Below are positions 1 to 12,500 of a DNA stretch of 64,000 nt, one piece after another. The position numbers were made by a program, and so were the translations under genes. The DNA is taken from contig CM047813.1 of the NCBI GenBank assembly GCA_026214975.1, positions 32,487,078 through 32,551,077 of the forward strand, in the 5' to 3' direction. Within the stretch, counting starts at the first letter, position 1, and every line of letters begins with the position of its first letter. The stretch is from Gentiana macrophylla (taxonomy: Eukaryota; Streptophyta; Magnoliopsida; Gentianales; Gentianaceae). The notes under the pieces were generated by a model. That model saw nothing but the letters and a program-made list of their open reading frames with translations, was not told the DNA's origin and did no database searches.

Positions 1-47
1 AGAATTTCATTGGTTCCATTTATCAACAAAAACAAGAATTCGCATTC

Positions 48-1565
48 TTGACAATTCTTCTGACCAGAAACGTCATTGGTCACACGTGGAATCTCTACAC
101 TCTTTCGACAGAAAAGATGAAGCTGATCTATGCTATATGGTTTGAAGAGAAACTAGATTGGAATAAGCTTGTTCTCAAGCAGTTGATCAAGCAAATCTCA
201 GACGAAAAAGAGAAAGCCAAAGAAAGGAAGGCTACTGGAGAAAAGTTTTTATTGAAAAAGAGATTCACTTATCTAGTTCAAAGGATACTAGACTATTTCT
301 CCATCTCAAAATCCACGAAATGTATGAAACACAAGTCGGTGTCCACCAAGTGAAGAAGAGGAAAATTGTTGAAGAAGAAAGAAGAGAAACTTGGACTCTA
401 GCTCAAGAGAAACTGTAAGTTTGGATGACGTAACTCTTGAGGAGACAAAGAAGAATATGGAACAAATTTCGAGCAAGGAAAATCAAATCAAGATGTAATT
501 CAGATTGATGATGAAATCAAGAGAGTGAGCATAATGAAACCAAGGAAGTGAACGTGAAGAAACCGAAGAAAGTGATTCTCCAAATGTAAATGCATGAAGA
601 ATTTACTGAAGAGCAAAGAGAAGCTTTGGAAGATGCTGAATTTTGTGAGGCTGAGTATGAAAAGGAACTGTCAAGTTATGATTTTCGTTTTCATTATCAT
701 GAATCCAGCTCCTCATCTCAAGTTCATGAAGCATCTACAAGCAAATCAAGAATCAAGGACCTCGGCGCTGATGATAACCGAAATTTAAGAAAGATTGGAA
801 AGATTAAAAGAGATCATTGAAGGCCTGATGAAGACTCTACAGCAGAAACTTTACAATCTACATGAGTTGATTGGAAAAGCACATTACTCAGGACTGAACA
901 AATACTCCAACATCATCACCTTGCGCAAGTTATTTGAAGAAAGCTTTTGCATATCTTCAAACAAGGGGGAAGATAAAACTGAAGGTGATAAAGCTGAAGG
1001 TGATACAGATGCTGAGAAAGCTGAATAAATATATGCCAGACAGTTGGTTGAAGAACAAGACAAACAAGTAGATGCTGATCTAAAGACTATTCAACAAAAT
1101 GAAGGAGCAGTTGATAATCTGATTGAAGAGTTAATTGCAGAAGAGACTTTCAAAGAAACAAGGACTGAGGAAGATGAAGAAGCCTCGGTTAAAGCTGTGT
1201 TGAACGTCAGGAAGAAGCTTGTAATCTGTGCCAGATTTCTTGAAAAGTTTAAGGCAGATGAAAGCAAAGAGACAAAAACTGAGGGGGAAGCTGAAATGAA
1301 ATTAGAAAGAAAAGCTGAAAAAGAAAAACATAACTTGATTTCAGAAGAAGAAGAAAAGATGATGAATGATGAGATTAAAGAGATCTTGATAAAGCTCAAG
1401 AATCAAGACAACGAAGAGGCTAATCGGTTGATCAATGAATATCTGGATATCAAGCCTAGAGATGGTGAATCAAGTGAAGAAGGAAAAGAAAGAAGACTTC
1501 TGGAAACAAAAAGAAGCATTTTCCTTGGTGAAAAGATGTTTTCTCTTGAAAAAGAAAAATTGTAA
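48..1565 (+). pseudogene. Decayed accessory protein of SIRE-like copy A
   Basis: Several open stretches (48-353, 590-820, 795-1028, 1044-1565) read in series as one protein when compared with the minus-strand equivalent in copy D (53909-55450). The upstream stretch carries a YAIWFEEKLDW motif also found, in variant form, in copy C (about 31350, minus). The downstream stretch is very acidic and Lys/Glu-rich, probably coiled coil, and ends in LGEKMFSLEKEKL. A TAA at 1026-1028 interrupts a position that is GAA in copy D. The function is unknown. Its place between the gag-like part and the polypurine tract is where SIRE elements carry an env-like or accessory ORF. It has no pol motifs. Confidence 0.6.
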
Positions 1566-1688
1566 TTTGACCAGTGATTCAGTTTGCTGTGTAATGAACT
1601 CAGTTGTTCTTAGTTAGTTATTTTAATTTGTTATGATTTATTGCACTACTCTTTTATTGTTGCTTTTAGGGAGGGTTATGATACATCA

Positions 1689-1704
1689 TCAAAAAGGGGG
1701 AAAT
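1689..1704 (+). other. Polypurine tract of copy A
   Basis: The run CAAAAAGGGGGAAAT lies directly before the LTR start TGTTGGAAAT. The same tract precedes the 3' LTR in copies B, C and D on the minus strand. It is the expected primer for plus-strand DNA synthesis. Confidence 0.8.
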
Positions 1705-3442
1705 TGTTGGAAATAATATATGTGTTTTGATGATGATTTGTCACGTAATTAGTAAGATCACTTACAACCCATGATGATGAAGTCATAACTAATTGTTATA
1801 GTGCAAAATGAAAGAAGAAGCAAGAAATGGTCTAGAGAAAATGTATAAGTTCTATCTAGGGTATGAACTTTGTATAGGTTGTTTCAGACAAGCATTGTAA
1901 TAGATAGGAACTAGACAAACAAATTGAGTCACAAAGAAGCAAACGAGTATACATATGAAAAATCGAGGGTTTAGACTCGCTTATGAGTAAAATGAAGAAG
2001 ATAAGTTCACCGAGGACACTGACTCGCAGTTGACTCATCTAGAAGATCAAGAACCGAGGACACTGACTCGCTTATCGAAGATCAAGAATCGAGGTGGCAA
2101 ACTCGGTTAGTAGTCGATTTAGTCGTGACTATAAGTCGATTTCGAGCAAGTCTGTGGTGACTGGCCCAACTATAGATCATGTAAAGTCAATAATCTTAAG
2201 GACAAAGATTATCGCTACCAGAAAAAGAAGAAATCGAATGGTGTACTCGACTTAGTCAAATAAGGTCGGATGTCAAATATACGAGGTACTCAGTTTTGAA
2301 GAAGAGTAGAAAACTGAGTTTAGGCCTTGTTGAATTTGAATTGACAATACGACAAAAGGTCGTACATATGAACGTTGGCTAAACAACAAATGTAATACTA
2401 CAAGAGCTAGTGACCGTTACATCGCCCCTATAATTACACAAGGGAATCACTTGAAGTAACAGGAGTGAGAAGGATCTGAAAAGGAGCTTTACAAGCATAT
2501 ATCTAAAGATCCAGATCCAGAAAATCAGATTGCATATCTAGAAAAGGGGAAGCCAACAGAATAGCCTTGAGGATTATAAAGAAAGATCCAATAACCCATT
2601 AAGGGGGAAAGAAGGCATCTTGGAGCTACAAATCCAGATCCAGAAGAAGCAAACAGCTCACTGAATTAATCTCTTGATTAATTCTAAACCTAACATTTGT
2701 GGAAAAGGGTTGGCTGTGCATAGTTTGAGGAGAGCAACTCCACCTTCCTCATACGGTTGCAACTTGGTTGCCACAGCTGTTGGTGCAGTCTGCAGACTGT
2801 GTTTGTGTTAGTGGTGAGCTGGTGAAGGAGCCATTCCACCTCTGAAAGATCAGTGTGCAGAGTGAATGGAGCAATCTTACCTTTCTTCATTATGTGTAGA
2901 CGGTGAAACTATGGTGTCGTGAAGGACTGTCATTGTGCTAGGATTTTGTAACAGTTATCGCAAGATTCTAGTGATACCTCCTACACCACAGGAGAAGGGG
3001 AGACGTACGGGATTACACCACCCGGAACTTCCATAAACAAATCTTGTGTTGATTTACTTTATGCATTTATGTTTGTTTTATTTGATGTATAATCATCTCA
3101 TCATTTCACTCAGCAAACATCAGACACTGAGTCAGCACAAAACTAATACATAGGAGGTTAAGATTTTTATTGACACATCTGTTGCACAAAAGGCTTGTTT
3201 TTATCCGCTGCCAGTTAACTAGACTAAATATACGTCAGTATTGACTTGTACTCAGTTGAGTTAGCTGAACTCCGCACAAGTTAAGGGACAGGAACAAAAT
3301 TGAGCTGAGCATCAGTTTGAGTTTGGTAAAAAAAACTCAGTTCCTGGGGTACTTTCAGTTTTGGGAAAGTTTTTGGTGACAAGTCTATTCACCCCCCCCC
3401 CCCCCTCTCTAAACTTGTGTTAGCCTTTCCAAGGGACCAACA
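1705..3442 (+). repeat. 3' LTR of SIRE-like copy A
   Basis: It starts TGTTGGAAATAATATATG and ends GGGACCAACA, 1738 bp, matching the two LTRs of copy D in reverse complement. A run of about 15 C residues at 3391-3405 sits near its end, a homopolymer expansion of the G/C-rich run found in the other LTRs. Small open frames inside it are not conserved and are not called. Confidence 0.85.
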
Positions 3443-4910
3443 CATTCCTTTAATGGTGAGCAGGGCCTAGGCACAGATGTAGAGTCCTTTTGTCGGGGCG
3501 ATACAATCAGTCCAGGGCCGACCCCGTGCCTGCGCTTTTCTCTGGCACCTGTTTCTTCTTTTGTCCTGCCGACGAGTATTCACTCCCCTTTACTTCCATC
3601 CTCGTTGGTTCATGCACAGGAGCCGCCGGGTTCTTATGGGGAGCTACGGCCACGTGTCCCGATGGGACGGGCAGTTGCTCGTCGGCTATCATGAGTGGAA
3701 GACCGCAAGCAGCCAGGTGCAGATTCGCCAAATACACCTGCTTCCCGTATTCGGTGTAGGTTAGTGCTGCTTTAGCCTCTAGGGTCATTGCCTCAGGGGC
3801 GGTCTCTACCCCTAGGATTCTTTATGGGATGGTCTTTCTGTTTTTATATTGTTTCGATGTCCCTTCTATACCTTTTCCGCGCGAGGGCCCGGAGCGGTTC
3901 GGAGCCGAATTCCTTGTATCATCCCTAGAGGCGGACCTCCTTTGATTTATTATAGTCCTTGCATCGATGTTGAGTTTTGACCTATCCGTTTGAGAATTGT
4001 CCCATCCTGCGATGGGATTCTCAAGCGTGGTGTCCAAGTTATCTTGGTGAGGGAGATCTCGCGTGGGCCCCTTTCCTGGGGTAGGAGGCACATGAATAGC
4101 GTCATTTGTCCCTGCCATGTGTCCAACTCTAATTGCTTGTCTGCACTAAGGTTCTTAACCGTTCTGACACTCACCAACCTTGTACTTCTGGGCGCACAGG
4201 CGGCGTGTTGGGGATTTTGCCGAAAGTGACTTATCCAGCGGATTTAATGGCGGAGCCGGCGTACGGATATCGGAATTTAGGGAACGACTGCAATTTCTCA
4301 AGCGTGAAGTCCCAAAAATCCCAATATCCCACTGATTCCAACGTGCTCTTTTCCGATCCAAAATAACAGCACAACACAGGAACACGAACTCTACTTGACG
4401 CACTACCAAAAGATTTCGAACGTGCACAAGACTAGGCCAAAATAACAATTTAACAGCTGCTAAAACAACGAGCATCCTTGGTTCTTTTCCTTAACGTGAA
4501 AATGCCGAGAGTGTCGATTTCTCAAGATCAAACTCGACAAATCCACGTGTCTGTAGTCCTTTTTCGTAGATGAACAGGAGCAAACAACAAACCAAAAATT
4601 CTGAAGCAAAGTTTCCGGCCAGGAAACGTGCAATGCCAACTCCGGCGAGTTTCTTTGCGCCAAAGTCACGAGAAAGGTGATGATTCAAATGCAAACTCGT
4701 GATTCTATGCAAGAAATCGGGGAGGTTACCTTATTTTGAGACGGTTTCGACGCTGAGTTTGAGAATCTGGACGCGAGCGAGTGAGAGCTGAAAGCTCTTT
4801 TGGAGAAGAAACCATGGGTGGCCTGGAGAAGATGAAACTTCTTAGAGCCGCTGTAAATCCTGTGAACTGCGAATGAGCCGTACGCTGGGAGCAGGCTGAA
4901 AACCTTGACC

Positions 4911-4931
4911 TTTCCCGGTAACGGAGCCAAC
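4911..4931 (-). other. Candidate primer-binding site of the gypsy-like fragment
   Basis: GTTGGCTCCGTTACCGGGAA on the minus strand follows the candidate LTR end directly. It resembles the common gypsy primer site TTGGCGCCGTTGCC with a few changes. Confidence 0.35.
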
Positions 4932-5527
4932 TGATAACGTGGAAATTATCTAGGGTGTTCAGCGGATGATCTGTGGTGGATATCTGGCTGTGATTTGTGT
5001 ATGAGAGTAGTGGTGTGGGATGGAGCTAAGGAACTCCGGCGGTGGTGAGTAGCGATACAACGTAAGTAAAGAGAGAGCAATTAAATGGGCAGAGTTTTGC
5101 CTTGTTTTGCATATATTCCTCTTTTTTTATGAATGTTACGTGGAGCCCTATTTATAGGGTGAGAACTGACTTATATTCAGCATAATTACAACTAAGGACA
5201 TAGTACGACTAAATCTGCAGTGGATAGTTGGGCGCGGCAAACCGGAAGCGATGCGGATCCTGAGTTTCCATCACATGTCCTTAGCGGGCTCGGCCGGGTA
5301 GTCGGTCTGTGTTCTCCAAATGTTGGGGATGAAGGACCTCGGGCCGATCCTCCCTTATATGCTCATCGTGGGCCTGCTTTTGAAGCCCATTTCCGTGGGG
5401 ATTATGTTCGGATGGCAAGGGCCTGGCCGCACCACCACTCTCCGGCCCCCCTTCGCTAGTATTCGGCAGTTGATGGGCCGGGAGGCGGTGCCGACCCATC
5501 AATGGCCCCATACTGCACTCCATGACA
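4932..5527 (-). repeat. Candidate LTR of the gypsy-like fragment
   Basis: On the minus strand the segment starts TGTCATGGAG and ends CGTTATCA, giving TG…CA ends and 596 bp. It contains a TATAAATA box within a palindromic CCCTATTTATAGGG (about 5146-5159). The second LTR is absent from the window, so the outer boundary is a guess; the LTR might run further right toward 5677. Confidence 0.35.
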
Positions 5528-5677
5528 TCTCGAGGTGTCGGGTAGGAGTAGCCTTCTTATTCTTTTGAATTGGCTCGAGGGCGGAAAATCGTAGCCGCCA
5601 GAGGTCGCCTGCATTACGCAGTATCCTTGACTCCGTAGACCTGGCCGTCTGGACCTTTGGCCTTGAGCCGATGGAAA

Positions 5678-7452
5678 TGTTGGATATACAGAAACCCGAA
5701 TCCGGATCCGATCCATAATTGGATCATCAGATCTGATTCACAGCACCGATCGAGACACTCGATCTTGCACAGCGGAAGCTATGAATAAATTCGTATGCGG
5801 TTTTACCATGATATGATTCACATAAATAATTAATCTACAAGAAGGTTAGTAGATTTACCTAAACGGAAAGAGATGAGAAATTTGACAAAAGAGAGAAGCC
5901 ACAATCTTCCGGATTGTATCTCCTAGCGACAACTGGTGGACGTCGATCCACACCGTAGAACCTCCTCGAATATGCACAAAAAAAATCCTAAATTTTTCTT
6001 CTCTTAATGACTAGAACGAGAAACTAATTTTCCTCTTCTTTTTTTTTCTTAAGTGTGGCGCCAATTTTTGTTGTGTATTGTGGTTGGAGGAACTCTCTTT
6101 ATATAGAAAAATAACTGGTCAAGAGAGTTATCCTTTTCACAGCACAATTACCTATTCCCATAAGGGAAAGATATTTTTCCCACAAAATAAGAGATAATTC
6201 CCAAAAAATCAATCTCTTTATTTTTTCATTAATTATCCAACAAATAGATAATTAATTAATTACACATATGAGATAATCTAGGAAAATTTCTTCTCCTAAT
6301 TATCCATATTTGGGGCGCCATTAATTTTGTCATTTTTAATAGAAAATGTCTTTTCTATTTTACATATTATTTACCAAATAAATAATATTGCATATTCATT
6401 AAATAGACCAACTATTTAATTTATTCTCGAGGTTCCATAAAACGAGAAAACACTCGCGTGTTAAGAGCCAACCCGGGGACCATGGACCTATAACCAGTAG
6501 CTACAACAAATCAAATAAAATATTCATCGAACAGAATATTTCTACTTAATTCATTAATTCCGGAATTACGTCACCATAAATTAAAACTGAACTCTATCAA
6601 TTATAGATATAACTTATTCTCAAAACGTCGAGTCGAGTCGATAAGTGTCCATTGATATAATCACTACATATAAACTAACCATTCATAGACTATCCGTAAT
6701 GAAGTAGGATTATTTCCGTAAACCTTCTTCAATACGTCTTGTCCTTATTTACCATTAACCCACTAGTGATCAATTAGTTCATAACCAATACGAACTCCAT
6801 GGATCGATCAGTTTCTAGGATTAACAAATAAGGGGATTGTCTTTCTACTTCCCACGGGAAGGAATGGATTCCATATCTGTGAGACACACACTTCTCACTC
6901 ATTCCAGAATAGTGCCAACGTGAAAGTGATTCGGACCGCGCCTCTTAGCGATCCTTAACGAACACATCAAACCCTATCCTGAAACAAGTAGGAGTCTGTA
7001 ATCACTTCAGGATTAAGGTTAATCTATAAATGATCATCTTGTGATTTAATAAGATTTCTCAATCACGGAATTATATGAGAAAATCAGATTAAATCGGTTC
7101 AGTCCTATATGACTCTTATCATATATAAATGCCCCACTTAGACAACCAATGTCGACGGTCCGGATAGGATGGTCACACCATAAAGTGTTCTGGGCGCATT
7201 AATGGTGGTTTAATCAATAGACCCCATACTTTGATTAAGTTCACCACGGACTAACAGTTCAAGTGTATCACCATAAACTTAATCCTCGCGTGTGACACAC
7301 ACTAAGTTATATGGCTACATTTGATACGACTTGGGGTTTTCAATAGTGTATTACTTACAAGCACAAAGCAAGTAATAAGATGAGAATAAATCTGTCATTT
7401 ATTAATTCTAAAAACAATTACATAAATTGTCTTTCGGGCTCTACTTCCAACA
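5678..7452 (-). mobile_element. Solo LTR, family 1 copy 1 (TSD GGAAA)
   Basis: The 1775 bp element starts TGTTGGATATACAG and ends TACTTCCAACA. The 5 bp flanks at 5673-5677 and 7453-7457 are both GGAAA. No internal domain or second LTR is present, so it is a solo LTR left by LTR-LTR recombination. A close relative lies at 47197-49039, also nested in an older element. A TATATAAAG box on the minus strand (about 6102) suggests minus-strand orientation. No coding frame of note is seen. Confidence 0.85.
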
Positions 7453-7659
7453 GGAAATACCCTTCACATATTAATAACAACCATAACACTATTATTTCCG
7501 TAATAAAATGGAAGGTTGAGAATGGTGTTAAGTATGCTTTAAGAGGCTGGAAACAGAAGACAAATTGTCTGAAGTGTGAGGAGTCATGAATCATAATGCA
7601 GAGATTAACATCATGTTGGTTTTACTGGAATTTCTAGGGTTAGTGCCACTGCAGCCGTG

Positions 7660-7850
7660 GTGGCTTTACACCGATGCAGGGGAAATACTTGTGTGGTGAG
7701 GGAATTTAAGGTGAAGTGACGGGTAAAACAATTAAAACCATACAGTTTAAATACAGAATAAAACTGTGTGGTCTGTACGATGCCACACGGTGTCTCCACA
7801 TCGTGTGGAGACACCACACAAGAATTACCCCCGATGCAGTGGTGTCCCGT
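7660..7850. mobile_element. MITE-like inverted-repeat element
   Basis: The left side (7672-7698) contains GATGCAGGGG then CTTGTGTGGTG. The right side (7809-7836) contains CACCACACAAG then CCCCCGATGCA, the approximate reverse complement. Inside the right arm is a perfect 12 bp hairpin (7789-7800 with 7804-7815). A related right-arm sequence occurs at 43965-44000. No transposase is present. Exact ends and TSD are not certain. Confidence 0.45.
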
Positions 7851-7937
7851 GTCCCGAATCACAAAGATTGATGATTTAGACGGTTAACTCATTTTAACGT
7901 CTTAATATCTTATTTAATTCATAATTATCCATTGTTT

Positions 7938-7977
7938 ACAATATTATTATTATTATTATTATTATTTATTTATTTTT
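7938..7977. repeat. ATT microsatellite
   Basis: About eight ATT units run into ATTT and T-rich sequence. Confidence 0.9.
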
Positions 7978-9012
7978 TCTTAAAGCCCCCGGTATCGGTA
8001 TGCGGGACCAACTAGCCCGACTGATTCATGATATGTAATTTTTCAACCAAAGCCACATAACGAGATTAACACTCGATCAAAAAAATTACTATATAGTTAT
8101 GAATCTATATTATGCGTATAAACTAAATAAAATTTTTTTTTTAAAAAAAAAAAAAAGGTTTCCCTGGCCTTATGCAGGTATCGACCGCAACGCTATTCTT
8201 GGCATAAAGACATATATAATTAAATCATAATAACAGAAAAATGGTAAAACACGAGCTTGAATGTTCTAGTGTACATTCATTCCATATATAGTAGCAAATC
8301 TAAGAATAAAATCTAGTAAAAGTTTGTTATCTAAGAATAAGATCTACTAGTACAAGTTAGTTTGTTAATACACCAAGATATTGTCTTCTTGTGAATATTG
8401 TTGTATAACTTTCTCTCGTTGCTGATGGTTCAATTCAATAGACCATCCAAACGAACAAATGCTACATAGCCTATATACATTCTTCCTAGAGAGAGGAACC
8501 CTAAACAATTTGGATTATAGTCGGTCTTGTGCTGATAACGTATTGTGAAATAATTAATATAGAATCAAAAATACATAACAAATTGGGTTAATTAGGTGGA
8601 AGGAGATTTTTATTATATTGGAGACGGGGATGAGACCAAAACAATTCAATGGTATATATCATTGAATCCCATTTTTTTCCCTCTTCATCCCAAAATACTA
8701 AAAGAGGAGATGTATGCATAGAGGGGGGGAATGCGAACCGTCTCCTGATTCCTCTACATTTAATCCTATGCATTTTTTATTTTTTATTTTTCGTCCTAAC
8801 GGGGGTTGAATACTCTGCCTTCACGCCAGATTATAGTCTAAATTTACCACTGGCCGACGCACTCATGTGCTAATCCTATACACTTAATTCAAAAGAATTT
8901 TTTTTTTTAAAATAGTAAAAATAAAAAAACTTTGTAAATAGACCTTCATAACTCATTATTTATAACATAAAGGTATTAAAATGCAAATACCTTAAGGTGA
9001 TACGTTATAGAG

Positions 9013-9240
9013 TACTCTCTTCGATCTAATATAGTTGTCAAAATCATGTATATTAAGAAAAACTAGTTATTGCATTCACTTTAAGAATGAAATGGCTAGA
9101 AAGCTCACTCTCTTCGTTCAAAGTTATCTGATGTAGTTGCCAGAATCTTCGGTTAAAGTTATCTAGTGTAGTTGCTAAAATCACGCATATTAAGAAAACG
9201 AGTTATTACATTACTTTAAGAATGAAATGACTGAAAAGCC
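9013..9240. repeat. Imperfect direct duplication, about 100 bp unit
   Basis: The stretch 9020-9110 (AGTTGTCAAAATCATG, ATATTAAGAAAA, ACTTTAAGAATGAAATG) recurs at 9163-9240 with scattered changes. A shorter third partial unit lies between. It is downstream of the ERDJ2 3' end. Confidence 0.65.
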
Positions 9241-9300
9241 TTTGGGTATAATTATGAATTAATATAACCTTCTTTTTTTATCTCTTTTATTGTAATAGAA

Positions 9301-9570
9301 ATGATACATAATATAAAATAGAGCAAATAATTTTGACCACTTGTAAAAAAAAAGTTGCATAACAAGCAGAAACTATTAATGCCAATGAGTATTGTATGAT
9401 ACTATACCAGTTCAATAACTCTAACTATCCAAAAGTACAGAAGACTAAACGGATTTAGCCACAAGTCCGTAACAAAGAGAATCTGTCTTCTTTTCAAAAA
9501 TATAAATCTGACAACTCAAAATGTAAAGCTATGAGGAGAATAAAAAAAAAACATATATATAAAAATAAAA
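9301..9570 (-). other. ERDJ2 3' untranslated region (approximate)
   Basis: AT-rich sequence follows the TGA at 9571-9573. Short AATAAA-like stretches occur, but no single poly(A) site can be chosen. Confidence 0.4.
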
Positions 9571-12500
9571 TCAGTCTTCCTCGGTTTCTGAACCATCAGA
9601 GCCTGAACCTGTGTTTTTGTTGTTGTCAGCAGTAGAGCCATTGGCTACAGCCTTTTTGTCCTTTGTTGGCTCTTTTACATCTTCATCGTCCTCACTATAC
9701 TCGCTTTCATAATCATCATACTCTTCTTCCTCCTCTTCCTCCTCCTCGATTCCATCCTCCAATGCCTGTACTTCATCTGCACCACCAACGCCCCTTGTCC
9801 CTGCCCTGCTACGTTTCGTTATCTTCAGCTTCAAGTTCGATTTTGCATCACAACCGATCCACGAGTCACAGAAACAGTAAGAAGTTAAGTTGTAGTTTCC
9901 TTCGGCAGGTGCTTGGAACTTGCTTAATATCAGCCTAGACCCATTCTTCACTCTCTCAATCGCTTCTCTAACCGCTGTTTTGATTTCTCTCGCACTTGCA
10001 CCAGAACCCTCTTTCAGTTCCTGGATAGCTTTCGATGCAGCTGTAATGGCGGTTGCTTCGTCCATAAAGCTTACTTTATGGGATATCCAGACATCATTTG
10101 CAGTTGAATCCGCAACCAGTAACCAGAAATTTTCTTCTTTGTCAAAAGGGAAGTAAGGGGAATGCGGGAGGGCGCGTACCAAACCATTTCCGCGCTCAAG
10201 AGAGATCCATGCATGCATGGTGACAATGTCTCCTTCTTGTATTCCTTCTTCGCCTTCAGTCTCACAAGTAATATCAATTGAAATAATTGGCATCATTTCA
10301 AGAACTTTCTCCACATCCTCTGATTCATCAGCAGAGAACCCAGCTGTCTTCAGAAGCTCCATACGCTCCTCCGTGTTCAAGTCTTGGAAGTCCTTAAATG
10401 TGCGTACTTTCTAAAAAAGGAAGCAGAGAATGAAATAAACAGGGAACCGAAGCAGCGGAGCATTAAAACTACAAGCTAAATACAGTCAAAAATAGCATTC
10501 TCTTGCTCAACTGTTATAAGAAATGTCATATGCAAGGGAACCCAAACCAAATTCCAACACAAATACTCCCTCTGTCCCAAAGTCCCAAAATACAAGGCTC
10601 TTTGGCTTTTACCCATCATACAAGTCTTTCCAGCATACCAATGGAGCATTTATTACATTTATCTTCTCTTGCCCTAATTTATTATCAATTCAACATCTTT
10701 TCATTACATTATAATTATTGCATTAATGATTGTCAAAAGGTATTTTAGGACTTTTGTCCTTAAAACTTATGGCATCCACTTTCTGTGAAAACTCTAAAAG
10801 GCCTTATATTTTGAGACAGGGAGTATACGATATATAGGATACAGTCCAATCAGTAACAAATAGCACAACTATCAACAAGGGTGAAGCTAAAAAGTAAAGC
10901 ATGTTAAAATTGACTTTAAAACACTTGCAGTAGATACCGTAAAACAAGTTAAATCCAAGAACAGAGATCCAAATCATCAGATCCACAAAAAAACATATGC
11001 AGCAAAATCTGCTAGACTAAGATCTGTAAAATACAAAATTCTTAAATTTTGCACTACTTCTAATGCGCAAAATGCAGTTTTCTAATTAAATTATATATTG
11101 TAGAAATTTCGATGCATTTCACCTGAATAGAGACTATAAAATAGAGAAAAGACCGTGCATGAGTATGTAGAATAAAGAAACTGTTAACAAAAATTGATGC
11201 ATATGCTCTTAGAGACCGGAGATTGGAGAACGAATAAAGAGAACAGAAAGAAAAAAATTGCTTGATACTTGTTCAGATAAAGAGGGAAAGGAGATCCACC
11301 TTTCTGGCAATTTTCTTGACAATTGACTCGGTGAAATGTGGCAATTGCAGAAAAGGAGCAAATCCTTCAGCAGATCCAGTTGTTTTTCTGGCACTAAGAG
11401 GAACCGCCTACAATTACAGTTGACTAGTATAAGAGGATATTGTCAATGCAAATCAATTCACACCACCAATATCTTCATCCAAAATTGGACAAATGCTATC
11501 AGAAATTCAGAAGCAGAACAATCCAGAGAACGTTCTGTAAACAAGATGCCAAAACTGAAAACTTGTCCAGCCTAGGAGCATCAGGAAATTTGTGTTTTAC
11601 CATAATAGTGCTGAAAGCAACAAGAGGATTCACACGACGTCCCGGCCTAATCAATAAATCCCGGTTTCCTACTAAACCATGGGTCAATTTTTTATAACAA
11701 GGAATTGTCTTAAAATCTCACAAGTGACCAGCTCTTGACAGTTGACAATAATCATACTGTGCAGAATTTAGATGTAACTTAATAGCTGGGGAGATTCTAA
11801 AAAGTCAGAAGTACAATAAAACGGGGGTTTACAACTTTTTCTATATAATTGTATAGTAGAGTTTATTCAAAACGGCGGTTTACAACTTTTTGTATATTAT
11901 TGTATTAGAGTTCACTCAAAACAGGGGTTTACAACTTTTTGTATATAATTATGGTAGAATTCACTCAAAACGGGGATTTACAGCTTTTTGTATATAATTG
12001 TATAGTAGAGTTTACTCAAAACGGCGGTTTACAACTTTTTGTATATAATTATAGTAAAGTTCACTCAAATCGGAGGTTTACAACTTTTTGTATATAATCA
12101 ATAAATCCCGGTTTCCTACTAAACCGTGGGTCAATTTTATAACAAGGAATTGTCTTAAAATCTCACAAGTGACCAGCTCTTGACAGTTGACAATAATCGT
12201 ACTGTGCAGAATTTAGATGTAACTTAATAGCTGGGGAGATTCTAAAAAGTCAGAATAAATGATTGACTACTTGGATTAAAAAACACCGTCTGGCAACCCA
12301 AGTAATAGAATAAAACCTGCATCAAACATTGTGAGAGCTCAACCACTCCAATAGCAGGTCTTAGCCAACCGTGCCCTTGAGGAGGACGTGGTATCACCGT
12401 CATCTGCATAGACAACACAAGTCTTAGTACTCATCCAAGTAAATTGGTCATAAAGAAGAAGCAATCAACCCAACACGATAAAAAGGTGGTATCAGACTTT

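Larger units (their letters stand above)
1..3442 (+). mobile_element. SIRE-like LTR retrotransposon copy A, 3' part (5' end outside window)
   Basis: The internal region (1-1704) is followed by a purine-rich tract and a 1.74 kb LTR (1705-3442) that begins TGTTGG and ends CCAACA. The same internal sequence and LTR recur on the opposite strand in copy D at 52042-55500. The internal part holds only the accessory reading frame, broken by stops. The 5' LTR, primer site and gag part lie outside the window, so no TSD can be checked. No reverse transcriptase or integrase is seen. Assignment to the SIRE/Maximus lineage of Ty1/copia is inferred from the long LTR, its termini and the two-protein layout of its relatives here. 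Confidence 0.8.
3443..5677 (-). mobile_element. Probable Ty3/gypsy element fragment: LTR, leader and start of gag
   Basis: This GC-rich block differs in composition from its AT-rich neighbours. Read on the minus strand it shows a TATAAATA box (about 5150), an LTR-like end (…TTATCA at 4932), then GTTGGCTCCGTTACCGGG. That resembles the TTGGCGCCGTTGCC leader common just after gypsy (Tat/Athila-type) LTRs. Further on come broken open frames, one with a VPPTPGKGP stretch (3822-4118) and one of 93 aa (3507-3788) that could be gag. It is cut on the left by copy A and on the right by the solo LTR at 5678. The lineage call is inferred from leader and layout only. Confidence 0.45.
7453..9300. other. 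AT-rich intergenic region without a recognised gene
   Basis: Stop codons are dense in all frames. It holds an inverted-repeat element (7660-7850), an ATT microsatellite (7938-7977), a short palindrome (8645-8667) and an imperfect direct duplication (9013-9240). Around 8480-8560 the minus strand carries a TACGTTATCAGCACAAG stretch, like the start of internal sequence in some copia elements, but no gag or pol was found with it. Confidence 0.5.

Noticed and set aside
4685..4930. 81 aa minus-strand frame starting right after the gypsy primer site
   Set aside because: No recognisable domain, no homologue in the window, and it sits in the usual untranslated leader.
8588..8873. Two overlapping 61 and 74 aa frames in the intergenic region
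   Set aside because: Opposite strands of the same stretch, low complexity, and no support for either.
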